A DNA stretch of 64,000 nucleotides from Chitinophaga sp. MM2321 (GTDB taxonomy: Bacteria; Bacteroidota; Bacteroidia; Chitinophagales; Chitinophagaceae), in contig NZ_OZ035533.1 of the NCBI RefSeq assembly GCF_964033635.1, positions 2,914,001 through 2,978,000 of the forward strand, given 5' to 3'. The notes below the pieces were generated by a model, which saw only the letters and a list, made by a program, of their open reading frames with translations, did no database searches and was not told the DNA's origin. Positions 16,554 to 25,367 of the stretch are shown in pieces. Numbering within the stretch: the stretch's first letter is position 1; the number at the start of each line of letters is the position of its first letter. A program made the translations under genes and the position numbers.

Positions 16554-16916
16554 ATGTCGCAGGTTATTCCAATCTTAAGGATTTTTGATTATACAAAAAC
16601 AATTCAGTTTTATGTTGACTGGCTGGGCTTTGAAATCGTATGGGAACATAAGCCGGAGGGCAATCCTGTGTATATGAAGATATCAAAAGGAGATGCTGTT
16701 ATAGACTTGTCAGAACATCATGGTGATTGCAGTCCCGGTGCGAAAATAATCATCGCCGATTTCAAAGGACTCAAAGCATTTCATTCAGAGCTGGCTACCA
16801 AGAACTATAAATACATGAACCCGGGATTGGAAAGAGCAGAATGGAATCCTGACATATTAATGATGACCGTGATAGATCCTTTTTATAACCAGCTTACTTT
16901 TGAAGAGAAAATTTAA
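16554..16916 (+). CDS. Glyoxalase/bleomycin-resistance-like VOC protein
   Basis: A 120-residue protein of the bleomycin-resistance type. It opens with IPILRIFDYTKTIQFYVDWL and continues GFEIVWEHKPEGNPVYMKIS, then DLSEHHGDCSPGAK and a C-terminal TVIDPFYNQLTFEE. This pattern is shared by Ble-like sequestering proteins and by many uncharacterised VOC members; metal ligands are not obvious, as in binding rather than catalytic forms. It stands alone between a terminator and a convergent hydrolase gene. A resistance role is possible but not shown. Confidence 0.8.
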   Translation: MSQVIPILRIFDYTKTIQFYVDWLGFEIVWEHKPEGNPVYMKISKGDAVIDLSEHHGDCSPGAKIIIADFKGLKAFHSELATKNYKYMNPGLERAEWNPDILMMTVIDPFYNQLTFEEKI

Positions 16917-17010
16917 GTAGTAAGATGATTACAGCGACTCAGCTGTATACCGTCATGCCTGCTAAAATACAAGCGCCTTTTAACAGGCATGACAGCCCTG
17001 ACAGCAACAC

Positions 17011-17712
17011 TTATTGCTGATTAAGTGGTACCAGTACCGGCTCCACCGCTTTACGCCAGATATCATATCCCTGGCTGTTCATATGCAACATATCTCCCAG
17101 GAAAAGTTCTTTACGCGGATTATTCTGATCATCCAGCATAGGTGTATAAATGTCAATGAATTTCGTATTTGCTTCCTTTTCCAAAAACTCGCGGATCAGC
17201 TTATTAGCAGCCATGGCTTTAGGCAGGAACACAGCCCGGGAAGGACTTGGTTTGATAGATATATAAGCGATGGGCACTTGCGGCAGCTGACTTCTGATCA
17301 GTGCATACAGGTTTTTGAACCGGTTTAAAATGGTATCGGCAGTGGCCCCCTCTTGCGGCAGGTCATTGTCTCCCACATATATTACTATCTGACGGGGATG
17401 ATAAGGGAAGATAATATCTTTAGCAAAGTAGATGATATCATTGGTTACAGAACCACCAAAGCCCCTGTTCATCACCACATAATTACTAAAAGTCCTTTCC
17501 AGGTCGTGCCATTTTACAATAGAGGAACTACCTATAAAAAGGATGGGGTTAGCCGGTGGCGTGTAGATCTGGTCGTAACGGCGAATGGCATCAATGTCTC
17601 CCTGGAAATGGTTGACAGCTGGTGCAGCTTGAACGGTTTCTACGGTTTGTGCAGACAGGCTTCCGGTCAACCCACAAAAAGCCAGTAACGTGATGCAAAA
17701 AAGAATTCTCAT
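17011..17712 (-). CDS. Exported SGNH/GDSL hydrolase
   Basis: A 233-residue protein with a signal peptide (cleavage near SAQ at 22). The SGNH blocks are all present: block I ILFIGSSSIVKW (nucleophile Ser), block II NRGFGGSVTND (Gly), block III YVGDNDLP (Asn), and block V GDMLHMNSQGYDIW (Asp/His). This lipase-like subfamily usually de-esterifies acylated glycans or lipids in the periplasm. It follows the Gfo/Idh oxidoreductase gene with a 46-nt gap on the same strand, so the two are probably co-transcribed. An acetyl-sugar substrate would fit but is inference. Confidence 0.85.
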   Translation of the reverse strand: MRILFCITLLAFCGLTGSLSAQTVETVQAAPAVNHFQGDIDAIRRYDQIYTPPANPILFIGSSSIVKWHDLERTFSNYVVMNRGFGGSVTNDIIYFAKDIIFPYHPRQIVIYVGDNDLPQEGATADTILNRFKNLYALIRSQLPQVPIAYISIKPSPSRAVFLPKAMAANKLIREFLEKEANTKFIDIYTPMLDDQNNPRKELFLGDMLHMNSQGYDIWRKAVEPVLVPLNQQ

Positions 17713-17758
17713 TATATGTTAATTTATTTATCCTGATGATAATGTTTCCGTTTGTTGA

Positions 17759-18844
17759 TCAGAGGCGTACTGTTTTGCCAGTGCGTGCCGATTCTTTTGC
17801 CGCCTCCAGGATGCGTACCACTATTACGTTATTTGGCAAAGCATAGAAGCTGTTATCAGGTACGGTGATCTTACCGCGTATAACATCCGACAGGTAAAGG
17901 AACGGATCTTCATATACAGGTATATCCGTTGCCGTTATACGGCGGGTGGTGGCGGGCAATGATTCTTTATTCCGTAGTACCAGCGTGTTTTTATCAGCTG
18001 CCATCAGGTAGCCTTTGTCGCCATATACCTCCATGTCCTTGCGGCTGAAGGGCCAGTTCCATGAGGCCTGGATAATACATTGCGTATCGGGATAATCTAC
18101 GATGATGGTGGCATCATCTTCCACTTTTGGATAAATGGATGGTTTATAGTGACGGGTAACGGCAGTAACGGCAACGGGCAAACGATTTTTCATCATGCTG
18201 GTCATGAGATTGGCGCCATAGCATCCGAAATCCATTAAGGCGCCGCCGCCATTGAGTACAGGGTCCGTAAGCCAGGCCAGGAATGCCGGACTGCAACCTA
18301 TCTCCTTCGGGCCCTGGTGGCCATCGTGGATCACTACTTTGCGTACTTGTCCAACATAACTGCTGTCCTGCACGAGCTGAAAAGTTTTGGCCACCGTAGG
18401 ATACCAGCTGGTTTCATAATTTGTAAGGAGATGAATATGGTGTTTCCGCGCCAGTGCTTCCATCCGCAGCGCGTCTGCCAGGTTGGTGGCCAGCGGTTTC
18501 TCCACCATCACATGAATGCCGCGGGGGGCGCATGCCGCCACCACTTCCATATGACTGTATACAGATCCGAATGCGAGCACCGCTTCCGGCTTTACTTCAT
18601 CCAGCATCTGTTCCAGGTTATTGTACACGATCTTAGCCGGGAAGCCATAGTGACGGGAAAAGCCGTTTACAAGCGCCGTATCCTTATCAAATACGCCGGC
18701 AAGCTGAATATCGCCTTTATCCGGGCGTCCCAGGATCCAGCCCACATGGCCGTGTGCCACACCGGCAACCGCTACCCGCAATGGCTGGGCAGTTGCGGAG
18801 AGCTGCCACAGGAGCACTAAAAATGCAGAGAAGAGTAATCGCAT
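17759..18844 (-). CDS. Exported Gfo/Idh/MocA oxidoreductase
   Basis: A 361-residue protein with a short Sec signal (ends near ATAQ at 19). The N-terminal Rossmann domain has VAVAGVAHGHVGWIL in place of the strict GxGxxG, followed by AVLAFGSVYSHME and the catalytic-type motif EKPLATNLADA with its Lys (EKP). The C-terminal alpha/beta domain includes GGGALMDFGCYGANLMTSMM, where the family His/Asp region lies. Family members use a tightly bound or cycling NAD(P) to oxidise or rearrange sugars. Export suggests bound cofactor, as in glucose-fructose oxidoreductase. It is probably co-transcribed with the SGNH hydrolase. Confidence 0.85.
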   Translation of the reverse strand: MRLLFSAFLVLLWQLSATAQPLRVAVAGVAHGHVGWILGRPDKGDIQLAGVFDKDTALVNGFSRHYGFPAKIVYNNLEQMLDEVKPEAVLAFGSVYSHMEVVAACAPRGIHVMVEKPLATNLADALRMEALARKHHIHLLTNYETSWYPTVAKTFQLVQDSSYVGQVRKVVIHDGHQGPKEIGCSPAFLAWLTDPVLNGGGALMDFGCYGANLMTSMMKNRLPVAVTAVTRHYKPSIYPKVEDDATIIVDYPDTQCIIQASWNWPFSRKDMEVYGDKGYLMAADKNTLVLRNKESLPATTRRITATDIPVYEDPFLYLSDVIRGKITVPDNSFYALPNNVIVVRILEAAKESARTGKTVRL

Positions 18845-18998
18845 GCCTAAATTTATAAAATCCGTTCGCTATTTAATAATTATTTAAACGGACAAGGAAT
18901 GGAGGGGCGTGTTAATAACCAGCTGCGAAAGCAATTACAATGATCGGCTACCTCAGAAGATAATCCCCGTAATGCTTTCACAGCTGGCTTACTTATGA

Positions 18999-19358
18999 TT
19001 AATAAACGGCTGCGGAAGAAGTACCGGTTATGCTTACATTGTTAAATGTAACAGAACCGGTAGATGTAGTAATAGATTGTCCGTTAAAATAAAATGTATG
19101 CGACCCCGGCGCGGAACAATACATGTTTATGGTATAATTTCCGGCTGTCAGCGGACCGTAGGACCCACCGCCAGGATTCACATATGCACTTAAATTTGTT
19201 GGTCCGTATAAGTAAATAGCCAACGTATAGGTTGTGCCATTACTTACATTCAGGCCAATACTTAAAGGCTTTATAACATTTTTTTCTGCGTGCGTACTTA
19301 ATAAAGGTAATACGGCGAATGAGCAGCAAACGAGGAGGATGCAAATGAGTTTTTTCAT
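18999..19358 (-). CDS. Small secreted beta-rich protein, unknown
   Basis: The 119-residue product starts MKKLICILLVCCSFAVLPLL, a signal peptide probably cut near THA-E. The mature part is rich in Thr, Gly, Ser and Tyr (GLNVSNGTTYTLAIYLYGPT, NPGGGSYGPLTAGNYTINMY), consistent with a single beta-sandwich. No cysteine pair besides one Cys is seen and no catalytic motif. I do not recognise a family. It is separated by more than 140 nt from genes on both sides, so it is likely a monocistron. Confidence 0.6.
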   Translation of the reverse strand: MKKLICILLVCCSFAVLPLLSTHAEKNVIKPLSIGLNVSNGTTYTLAIYLYGPTNLSAYVNPGGGSYGPLTAGNYTINMYCSAPGSHTFYFNGQSITTSTGSVTFNNVSITGTSSAAVY

Positions 19359-19505
19359 AACAATGATTATTTAATTGGGTTGAGGCAGCTTCCAATTGTA
19401 TGAGGGTTGTTATACAATATAACGCGCCCGTTTCACAAATGCAAGCATTTTCCAGCCTTCTTAAAAATCATTATTGTGTGCCTCCTGCACCCGTTCGCTT
19501 TCATT

Positions 19506-20870
19506 TTACATCTTAAATACCTTACCGCCTACCATTACTTCCTGTGTAGCCTCATCAAAGGTAGCCTTCATACCGGTGCGGTAAGCGGCGTTCCCCATGA
19601 TCAGGGCAATAGAGTGTGAATAGGCCGCTTCAATCGGCGCATTGGGTTGCTTACGTTCACGCACACACGTCATCCAGTTACGGACGTGTGCATTGGTGAG
19701 GGAGTCACCGCCGGTATTGGCACCTGTTTCTACTTTCTCCTGTGTGTTCAGCGTCATGGAAGGGAGCAGGTTGGCATGCATGCCCATTTCTGCTGCTTCT
19801 TTTTCAGTGAGCCCACCGGTAGAATTTATTTTATTGGTAGACATATCAATGGTACCACCATTGGAATAATAGATTTCTTTCGTACCACCGGCAGAGTTAT
19901 GAAAACGGCTGCTATACATCACCTGGAATCCGCTGGTGGGATCATCTTCCGGACCATATTCAAATACGGCGGTGAGGGTATCAGGGTTCTTGCGGCCATC
20001 TTTCCACATATAAATGCCGCCGTTGGCAACAGCACTACGTGGATGTTTCAGTCCACTGAACCAATGCACGGTATCAATCTGGTGAGTCATCCACTGGCCA
20101 AAGATGCCGGAAGAATAAGGCCAGAACAAACGGTATTCAAGATATTTGCGCGGATCCCAGCTGTCTTGCGGACGTCCGGCCAGGAAGCGTTTCCAGTCGG
20201 TATCGGATTCCTTGATGGACTTCACCAGGTCTGGTCTTCTCCAGCGTCCGGGCTGATTTACATTCCAGGTCATTTCCACCATAGTAATGGGGCCGAACTT
20301 ACCTTCCTTGATGAAGTTAGCAGCAGCATGATAGCTGGTACCACTGCGGCGCTGAGTACCTACCTGCATAATCCTTTTGGATTCTTTCACCGCTTTCAGG
20401 GCATTGCGTGCATCTTCCATTGTTTCAGCGAAAGGCTTTTCACTGTACACGTCGCACTTGTTCTTTACCGCCTCAATCGTAAAATGCGCATGTTGGAAAT
20501 CAGGGGAAGCAATGAAAACAGCATCCAGGTCTTTCACACGATACAGCTCATCATTATTCATACATGCCTGTACGTTATGACCCGTTTTCTGTTGCAGGAA
20601 AGCCTTTCCTTCTTCCCTTCTTCTGTTCCAGATATCTGATACTGCTACCAGGTCAAAGTTCAGCTCCTTGTTATTATTAAAGAAAGATGGTAACAGGGCT
20701 TGCCGCGCACGGTCGGAAAAGCCTACCAGTCCTACGTTTACACGGTCGTTGGCGCCCATGATGCGTGCATAGCTGCTGGCAGGAACGCCCATAGCAGTGA
20801 TGGTAAGACCGGCGCCTGCCATCAACGATTGTTGCAGGAACTCCCGCCTTGATTTTTTGGATTGAGACAT
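19506..20870 (-). CDS. Tat-exported Gfo/Idh/MocA oxidoreductase
   Basis: A 454-residue protein with a twin-arginine signal (KKSRREFLQQSLMAGAGLTI). The dinucleotide-binding start is RVNVGLVGFSDRARQ, followed by AVFIASPDFQHAHFT and YSEKPFAETMED with the EKP Lys. The C-terminal domain includes WDPRKYLEYRLFWPYSSGIF and HQIDTVHWF, where catalytic-region His residues lie. Tat export of a folded, cofactor-loaded enzyme fits this family. The gene follows the isomerase at 20897 with a 26-nt gap, so they form an operon. Together they suggest periplasmic oxidation of a sugar or inositol followed by isomerisation; the substrate is not known. Confidence 0.88.
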   Translation of the reverse strand: MSQSKKSRREFLQQSLMAGAGLTITAMGVPASSYARIMGANDRVNVGLVGFSDRARQALLPSFFNNNKELNFDLVAVSDIWNRRREEGKAFLQQKTGHNVQACMNNDELYRVKDLDAVFIASPDFQHAHFTIEAVKNKCDVYSEKPFAETMEDARNALKAVKESKRIMQVGTQRRSGTSYHAAANFIKEGKFGPITMVEMTWNVNQPGRWRRPDLVKSIKESDTDWKRFLAGRPQDSWDPRKYLEYRLFWPYSSGIFGQWMTHQIDTVHWFSGLKHPRSAVANGGIYMWKDGRKNPDTLTAVFEYGPEDDPTSGFQVMYSSRFHNSAGGTKEIYYSNGGTIDMSTNKINSTGGLTEKEAAEMGMHANLLPSMTLNTQEKVETGANTGGDSLTNAHVRNWMTCVRERKQPNAPIEAAYSHSIALIMGNAAYRTGMKATFDEATQEVMVGGKVFKM

Positions 20871-20896
20871 TTGATATAAATTTTAGAGTAGTTGTT

Positions 20897-21769
20897 TTAT
20901 TTTTTAGGATCAACGCCGTAAGCCTCTCTTAGCTGGCGTTGCAGGTAGATTACTGCGGGTTTGTATTCTGTAACCGGGTCTGTCCAGCGGCATTCCATCA
21001 TGATACGTCCACTGTAGCCTATTTTTTTCAGTGCGGCCAGGTAGGGACGGAAATCATCTCCTGCTACACCCGGTGGTGTTCTTTTCTCTCTTTCTGCAAT
21101 ATGGCAATGTACCAGGTTACCTTTTGCCTTTTCAATATTGGCAGCTGGTTCATTTTCTTTCAGCATATGATAGATATCTGCCGTCAGGCGGAAATTAGGA
21201 TGATTAACGGCGGTAACGATTTCGTTGGCTTCTGCCAGGGTGTTTATAAAATTGGTTTCTGTGCTGTTGAGATTTTCCATGGCAATGGTGCGGTCATATT
21301 TAGCAGCTACAACGCCCATCTTGCGCGCCAGCTGGATGAACTGCTGCTTTGCGGCTTCTCTGTCAATACCCTCCGGCATTTTGCGGGAGCCACCGCTTCC
21401 CAATACTATGATGCGGATACCGGCTATACGCGCGCGTTGCATTACTGTATCTACATAACCCAGCACCTGTGCTTCATTTACTTCGGGACCTACAATTTTG
21501 ATGTTGGCGGGAATGAATACGTTACAGCTCTCCAGTTTGCAACGGGTATTCCTGATCAAGGGTAGCTGTTTGTTAAATTCTGCTTCGGTAAGTGAGGGTG
21601 AAAGTAGCTTTTTGACTGTCTCCTCCATGCAGGTAAATCCACTTGCTTTAGCAAGACTATCATTTCCATAAGATGTAGTAAGGCCGATGACCGGCAATTT
21701 CTGTTGTGCATTCGATTGCAATATTGTACCTGCAAACAGGCATAAAGCCAATATCAGTGCATGTTTCAT
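20897..21769 (-). CDS. Exported sugar (phosphate) isomerase/epimerase, TIM barrel
   Basis: A 290-residue xylose-isomerase-like TIM barrel (AP_endonuc_2 family) with signal peptide ending near SNAQ. Barrel strands end in the expected acidic and His positions: AMENLNSTETNF (Glu), RLTADIYHMLKEN (Asp/His), LVHCHIAEREKRTPPG (His), and MMECRW (Glu), which together form the metal site. Family members include hydroxypyruvate and inosose isomerases and 3-keto-sugar epimerases. Being exported, it is unlikely to act on phosphosugars. It is the first gene of a two-gene operon with the Tat-exported oxidoreductase. Confidence 0.85.
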   Translation of the reverse strand: MKHALILALCLFAGTILQSNAQQKLPVIGLTTSYGNDSLAKASGFTCMEETVKKLLSPSLTEAEFNKQLPLIRNTRCKLESCNVFIPANIKIVGPEVNEAQVLGYVDTVMQRARIAGIRIIVLGSGGSRKMPEGIDREAAKQQFIQLARKMGVVAAKYDRTIAMENLNSTETNFINTLAEANEIVTAVNHPNFRLTADIYHMLKENEPAANIEKAKGNLVHCHIAEREKRTPPGVAGDDFRPYLAALKKIGYSGRIMMECRWTDPVTEYKPAVIYLQRQLREAYGVDPKK

Positions 21770-21977
21770 ACGTGGGAAGGCCGGTTTTTTGTGTATAGCC
21801 GTGGGATAAATTAATACTTATAGCTGGAAAATCAAAATGGGATCTTTAAAAGATCTATTCAACAGGAAGTTACGCCTATATTTTGCGCGGTTTTTAAATT
21901 TTAAAGGTCTGCGCGTTATTTATCAAGTTATAACATCTCCCCAAAAATCTATTCCTGCAAAAATGGACATGTTTTAC

Positions 21978-23120
21978 TCAATCCCTCTTCCGCACGGTTT
22001 CGTCCATTTCCTGCGCAAGGGCACGTGAAAATGAATCCTTTCCTTTCAGGTGTGCTTCCAGGAAACTCACCGTTAATTTTGTAACAGTATGATACAACTG
22101 GTTATCCTTACAGTTCCCTGATGCTCTTACAACATCCGGCAGACAGCTAAAATCCTGATGGGTGGCTGAATCAACGGTCAGGATTAGTTTTTTATCTGCT
22201 GCCACTTTTTCGGCAAAATTATAGACAGAATCCTGTTGCGCATCACCCCCAGGCGCACTTTCGAACCGGAGATAAGGAACCTTAATGGCGAGATTTTTAA
22301 AATCGCCGGAATTTCTGATCTCTTCAAAGTCGGCATCTTCGTCTGCCGCCTGTTCATAGTGATGAAATTCAGACCCCTCCAGTGAAACCAGGCAATCCAC
22401 CTCCGGAATCTTACCGGCCAGCAACGTACCTGATAAACCACCCCAGCTATAGCCTACAATGCCAATCCTGGAGAAATCTATATCCGGACTCCCTGCTACA
22501 TATTTCAGGGAAGCAATTGCATCATTGACCTGTTCCAGCATATCCTCATTTTTCATGGTCATATCACCGGGAAAACGCCCGATTGAATTCACGGACAGCA
22601 CCACAAACCCTTTTTTCGCCAGCGTTTCAAACAGCATATAATTTTCATACCCCATACTATTATAGCTCGCCAGATAGATGACCAAAGGAAAACGCCCTTT
22701 GGCAGGAACGGCATTTCTATAAGAGGCAGTCTTGTAAGGCAGTAGTCTGGTGGAATCGGAACACTTAACACCTTCACAAAATGACTGGGCTATTTGTCCG
22801 CTCATACCTGTGGCGGTGTTGGTAGCAGTATAATAATTAGCCCTGTTTACCAGCACATGTAAGAAATCACTGAACACGAGGAGCGAATCAGGTTGAACGG
22901 TTTCAGCAGGATACCATATATCAATGTCTAAAGGACGATAATGCAGGGCATCACTACTATCTGTGTCGGGCTTATAAACCCTGGATCTGTCTATGGTCTG
23001 CGCTATTTTGTACCCAACATTATATGCTTTCTCCTGCGCCGTATCAAATAGACCACAGGCAGACAGGATTAAAAACGGGAGTGCAAATAACAGGGCATCA
23101 GGCCAATGAGATCGGGGCAT
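21978..23120 (-). CDS. Lipoprotein alpha/beta hydrolase (dienelactone hydrolase-like)
   Basis: A 380-residue protein with an N-terminal hydrophobic segment and lipobox (LILSACGLF, Cys22). The alpha/beta hydrolase core shows a nucleophile elbow IGIVGYSWGGLSG (Ser) and strand LVIYLASYNSMGYENYMLFE near the oxyanion hole. A charge-relay His is probable in SATHQDFSCLP, and an Asp or Glu upstream (CLVSLEGSEFH). The layout resembles PAF-acetylhydrolase II/dienelactone hydrolase relatives. It is located on the outer or inner membrane as a lipoprotein. It is not obviously part of a neighbouring operon. The substrate is unknown. Confidence 0.75.
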   Translation of the reverse strand: MPRSHWPDALLFALPFLILSACGLFDTAQEKAYNVGYKIAQTIDRSRVYKPDTDSSDALHYRPLDIDIWYPAETVQPDSLLVFSDFLHVLVNRANYYTATNTATGMSGQIAQSFCEGVKCSDSTRLLPYKTASYRNAVPAKGRFPLVIYLASYNSMGYENYMLFETLAKKGFVVLSVNSIGRFPGDMTMKNEDMLEQVNDAIASLKYVAGSPDIDFSRIGIVGYSWGGLSGTLLAGKIPEVDCLVSLEGSEFHHYEQAADEDADFEEIRNSGDFKNLAIKVPYLRFESAPGGDAQQDSVYNFAEKVAADKKLILTVDSATHQDFSCLPDVVRASGNCKDNQLYHTVTKLTVSFLEAHLKGKDSFSRALAQEMDETVRKRD

Positions 23121-23485
23121 ATGAAACTATTTAGATAGTAATTATAATAAGAAAAACTGGTAATTTTCTTCCTATTATGAGCAAAGCCCTGTGAGTTGAT
23201 ACATGCACGCAAAACAAACCAGGCCATCATGACTTAGCTACCAAAAAAGTGGAGGACCCTGCCGGGAGAAAACAGTCAACAGGGTGAACTAAATTGCCGG
23301 TTATTTTGCCTGCAAAGTAGCTGTGGGAGGAGGTGTATTGGAAAAAATACAAACTTTCTTCAGGTTCATAAAAAACGTTATTTTGCGTAAAATTATAAAT
23401 GCTATCCTTAGCATCAGAGCCGCGAACCAAAATAAATGCTGATAGCATTCCTCTCACGTATTCATTATCCACTAAAAATTGAAAA
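23121..23485. other. Divergent intergenic region, no gene seen
   Basis: This 365-nt stretch separates the divergent lipoprotein hydrolase (minus) and SRPBCC (plus) genes. It is AT-rich near both starts and should hold both promoters. A possible -7-like element (ttattttg) lies near 23383, about 100 nt before the SRPBCC start. A 106-residue minus-strand reading frame here extends into the SRPBCC gene and is not credible. Confidence 0.4.
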
Positions 23486-24028
23486 ATGAAAATCTTAAAA
23501 AGAATTTTATTAGTCATCGTGACTATCATCGTCATTGCCCTGATCACTGCATTATTTATAAAAAAGGATTATACAGTAGAACGGGAGATTACGATTAACA
23601 AGCCTGCACAAGAAGTTTTTGCTTATATCAGCCAGTTAAAAAACCAGGATGCTTACAGTGTGTGGAATAAGCTGGACCCGAATATGAAGAAAAACTACAG
23701 CGGCACTGATGGTACTGTTGGTTTTATTATGGCATGGGATAGCGATACCAAAGAAGCCGGCAAAGGTGAACAGGAGATCCTGAAAATTACACCGGGAGAA
23801 AGAATGGATACCAAACTCCGCTTCAAAGCACCTATGGAAGGCGAAGCGGATGCCTACATGATTACGGAACCTTTAAGTGAAAACCAGACAACCGTAAAAT
23901 GGGGTTTTAGCAGTGAAATCAAATATCCTTTTAACCTCTTCCTGCTTTTTATGGACATAAAAGGCATGATCGGCAAGGACCTGCAAACAGGGCTCGACAA
24001 TCTTAAAGCAGTACTGGAAAAGCAATAG
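23486..24028 (+). CDS. Membrane-anchored SRPBCC (START-like) protein
   Basis: A 180-residue protein with one N-terminal transmembrane helix (about residues 5-27, ILLVIVTIIVIALITALFIK) followed by a START-like fold. It has the family opening YTVEREITINKPAQEVFAYI, the middle FIMAWDSD and MDTKLRFKAPMEGEADAYMI, and the long C-terminal helix DIKGMIGKDLQTGLDNLKAV. These 'polyketide cyclase/dehydrase' relatives bind hydrophobic ligands; most Bacteroidota members have no known function. The start codon is supported by the Lys-rich start of the helix. It converges on the DUF1579 gene with a 12-nt gap. Confidence 0.85.
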   Translation: MKILKRILLVIVTIIVIALITALFIKKDYTVEREITINKPAQEVFAYISQLKNQDAYSVWNKLDPNMKKNYSGTDGTVGFIMAWDSDTKEAGKGEQEILKITPGERMDTKLRFKAPMEGEADAYMITEPLSENQTTVKWGFSSEIKYPFNLFLLFMDIKGMIGKDLQTGLDNLKAVLEKQ

Positions 24029-24040
24029 AAGAGATCCATA

Positions 24041-24544
24041 TCACTGGAGGGAAAGATACCCTACCCTTGTACTGGTTGCCGAAAAGCCGCCTCCAGGCCA
24101 CTTCCAGGCGCCGGTAATGGTGTTGCGGTCTTTACTGATCCTTCCCCTGAAAACAGCCGCCGCACCCGGCGACAAATCGAAAGTAGTGGTGCTGATACCA
24201 GGGAGAAATCCGAGTCCTCTGATGATAATGGTATCAGCAGTTACTACGTAAGTATACGTGAAAGCACTCCCCATATTATCGAAACTGTGCGAGGTACATA
24301 CCCTGTTTAGTTCATCATAGCCGATGATCTCGATTCCCTTGCTATGCACAAGATGTATGTGTTGTACAAGAAAAAATCCGCCTTCCATCCACTCAAAAGA
24401 AAACTGTCCGCGTAACTCCTCGTGAGAGCTGAAATCCCGTCCTGTCATATTCCACGTACCCACCAGCACATCCAGGCTTCTGAGCGCAGGATTAGGCCGC
24501 GGCACCTGGTATTGGTCCGGTATATTGTTGGTTTTGTCAGCCAT
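24041..24544 (-). CDS. DUF1579-like protein
   Basis: A 167-residue soluble protein. The signature is LVGTWNMTGRDFSSHEELRG near residues 27-46, then FSFEWMEGGFFLVQHIHLVH, IEIIGYDELNR and a C-terminal GRISKDRNTITGAWKWPGGG. This is the pattern of DUF1579 and calycin-like domains in which the 'GTW' strand opens a small beta barrel. No catalytic residues are known for the family. The gene stands alone on its strand, 191 nt beyond the DUF417 gene. Confidence 0.7.
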   Translation of the reverse strand: MADKTNNIPDQYQVPRPNPALRSLDVLVGTWNMTGRDFSSHEELRGQFSFEWMEGGFFLVQHIHLVHSKGIEIIGYDELNRVCTSHSFDNMGSAFTYTYVVTADTIIIRGLGFLPGISTTTFDLSPGAAAVFRGRISKDRNTITGAWKWPGGGFSATSTRVGYLSLQ

Positions 24545-24735
24545 ATTGATTTGCCCTTAGTATTAGTAAAGCATCCCCTGTTGGGTTATTCATAAAACCA
24601 CCCGTATGGTGATGTATTTCCCCTATAAATCAAATTGTTCACAATTGGATTTTACAATACAAATTAAAGGCGATTAGTTGAATAAAAGAGGGTGTAAATC
24701 TGACAATTAAGGGGGTTAAATGTGACAGGTCCGTA

Positions 24736-25335
24736 TCACCGTCTTTCCAGGTGTTTCTTTGCTGCCTGCGCCATCGTCACCACACTGGCGCCTAACATGA
24801 TGACATCTTTAATAACCAGCCGCCCGGCGCCACTTAAATAAGGGAAACCGTGTTGTGCATCTCCCAAAGCCGGTACCCATGTTTCCGGTGTCGTAACCAG
24901 GAATGAAAGCGTAACGATTGACATGCCAAAACTCAGGAAACTGCCTACAGCAGAGACACCGGGAAAAAGAGGATATAAGGCGATGAGTACCCCTATCAAC
25001 ACAATAACAGCACCTAAACCATAGGAGAATATATAGGTATTATTGGCTTCATGCCAGCTGATGTTGTCGGGTTTATACTCCCCTTCTTTATTCATGTGTT
25101 TTTTATATTCCGGCGCATCATAGTGATAAAAGAAATTCATGACAGGACTGTTCGCCACAAAAGGTACAATGCCCGTAGCTTCATACGGAAAGGCTTTTAA
25201 GCCGCCAATCCATACCAATACTATCACCAGCCCGATGCGGCATAAATGTATACCTGTATTCTGAAGGGAAGCCGCATATGTAAAAAATCTGTTCATCATA
25301 TTCATTACCTGATTATTAATATGCAAAGTTGCCAT
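24736..25335 (-). CDS. DUF417/YkgB membrane protein (RclC-like)
   Basis: A 199-residue membrane protein with about four helices. It shows the DUF417 pattern HLCRIGLVIVLVWIGGLKAF near the start, then EATGIVPFVANSPVMNFFYH and LSFLVTTPETWVP and SGAGRLVIKDVIMLGA. E. coli RclC (YkgB) belongs to the same family and is induced by reactive chlorine. I chose the ATG at 25335, since the longer frame overlaps the upstream AraC gene. Adjacent to an AraC regulator on the same strand (start 33 nt past its stop), which echoes the E. coli rclR-rclC pairing. That parallel is suggestive only. Confidence 0.8.
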   Translation of the reverse strand: MATLHINNQVMNMMNRFFTYAASLQNTGIHLCRIGLVIVLVWIGGLKAFPYEATGIVPFVANSPVMNFFYHYDAPEYKKHMNKEGEYKPDNISWHEANNTYIFSYGLGAVIVLIGVLIALYPLFPGVSAVGSFLSFGMSIVTLSFLVTTPETWVPALGDAQHGFPYLSGAGRLVIKDVIMLGASVVTMAQAAKKHLERR

Positions 25336-25367
25336 ACTATTTCTTCTTAATAAATAGACAAATGGCA

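Noticed and set aside
23227..23547. 106-residue minus-strand reading frame
   Set aside because: It overlaps the start of the SRPBCC gene and has no family features or ribosome site.
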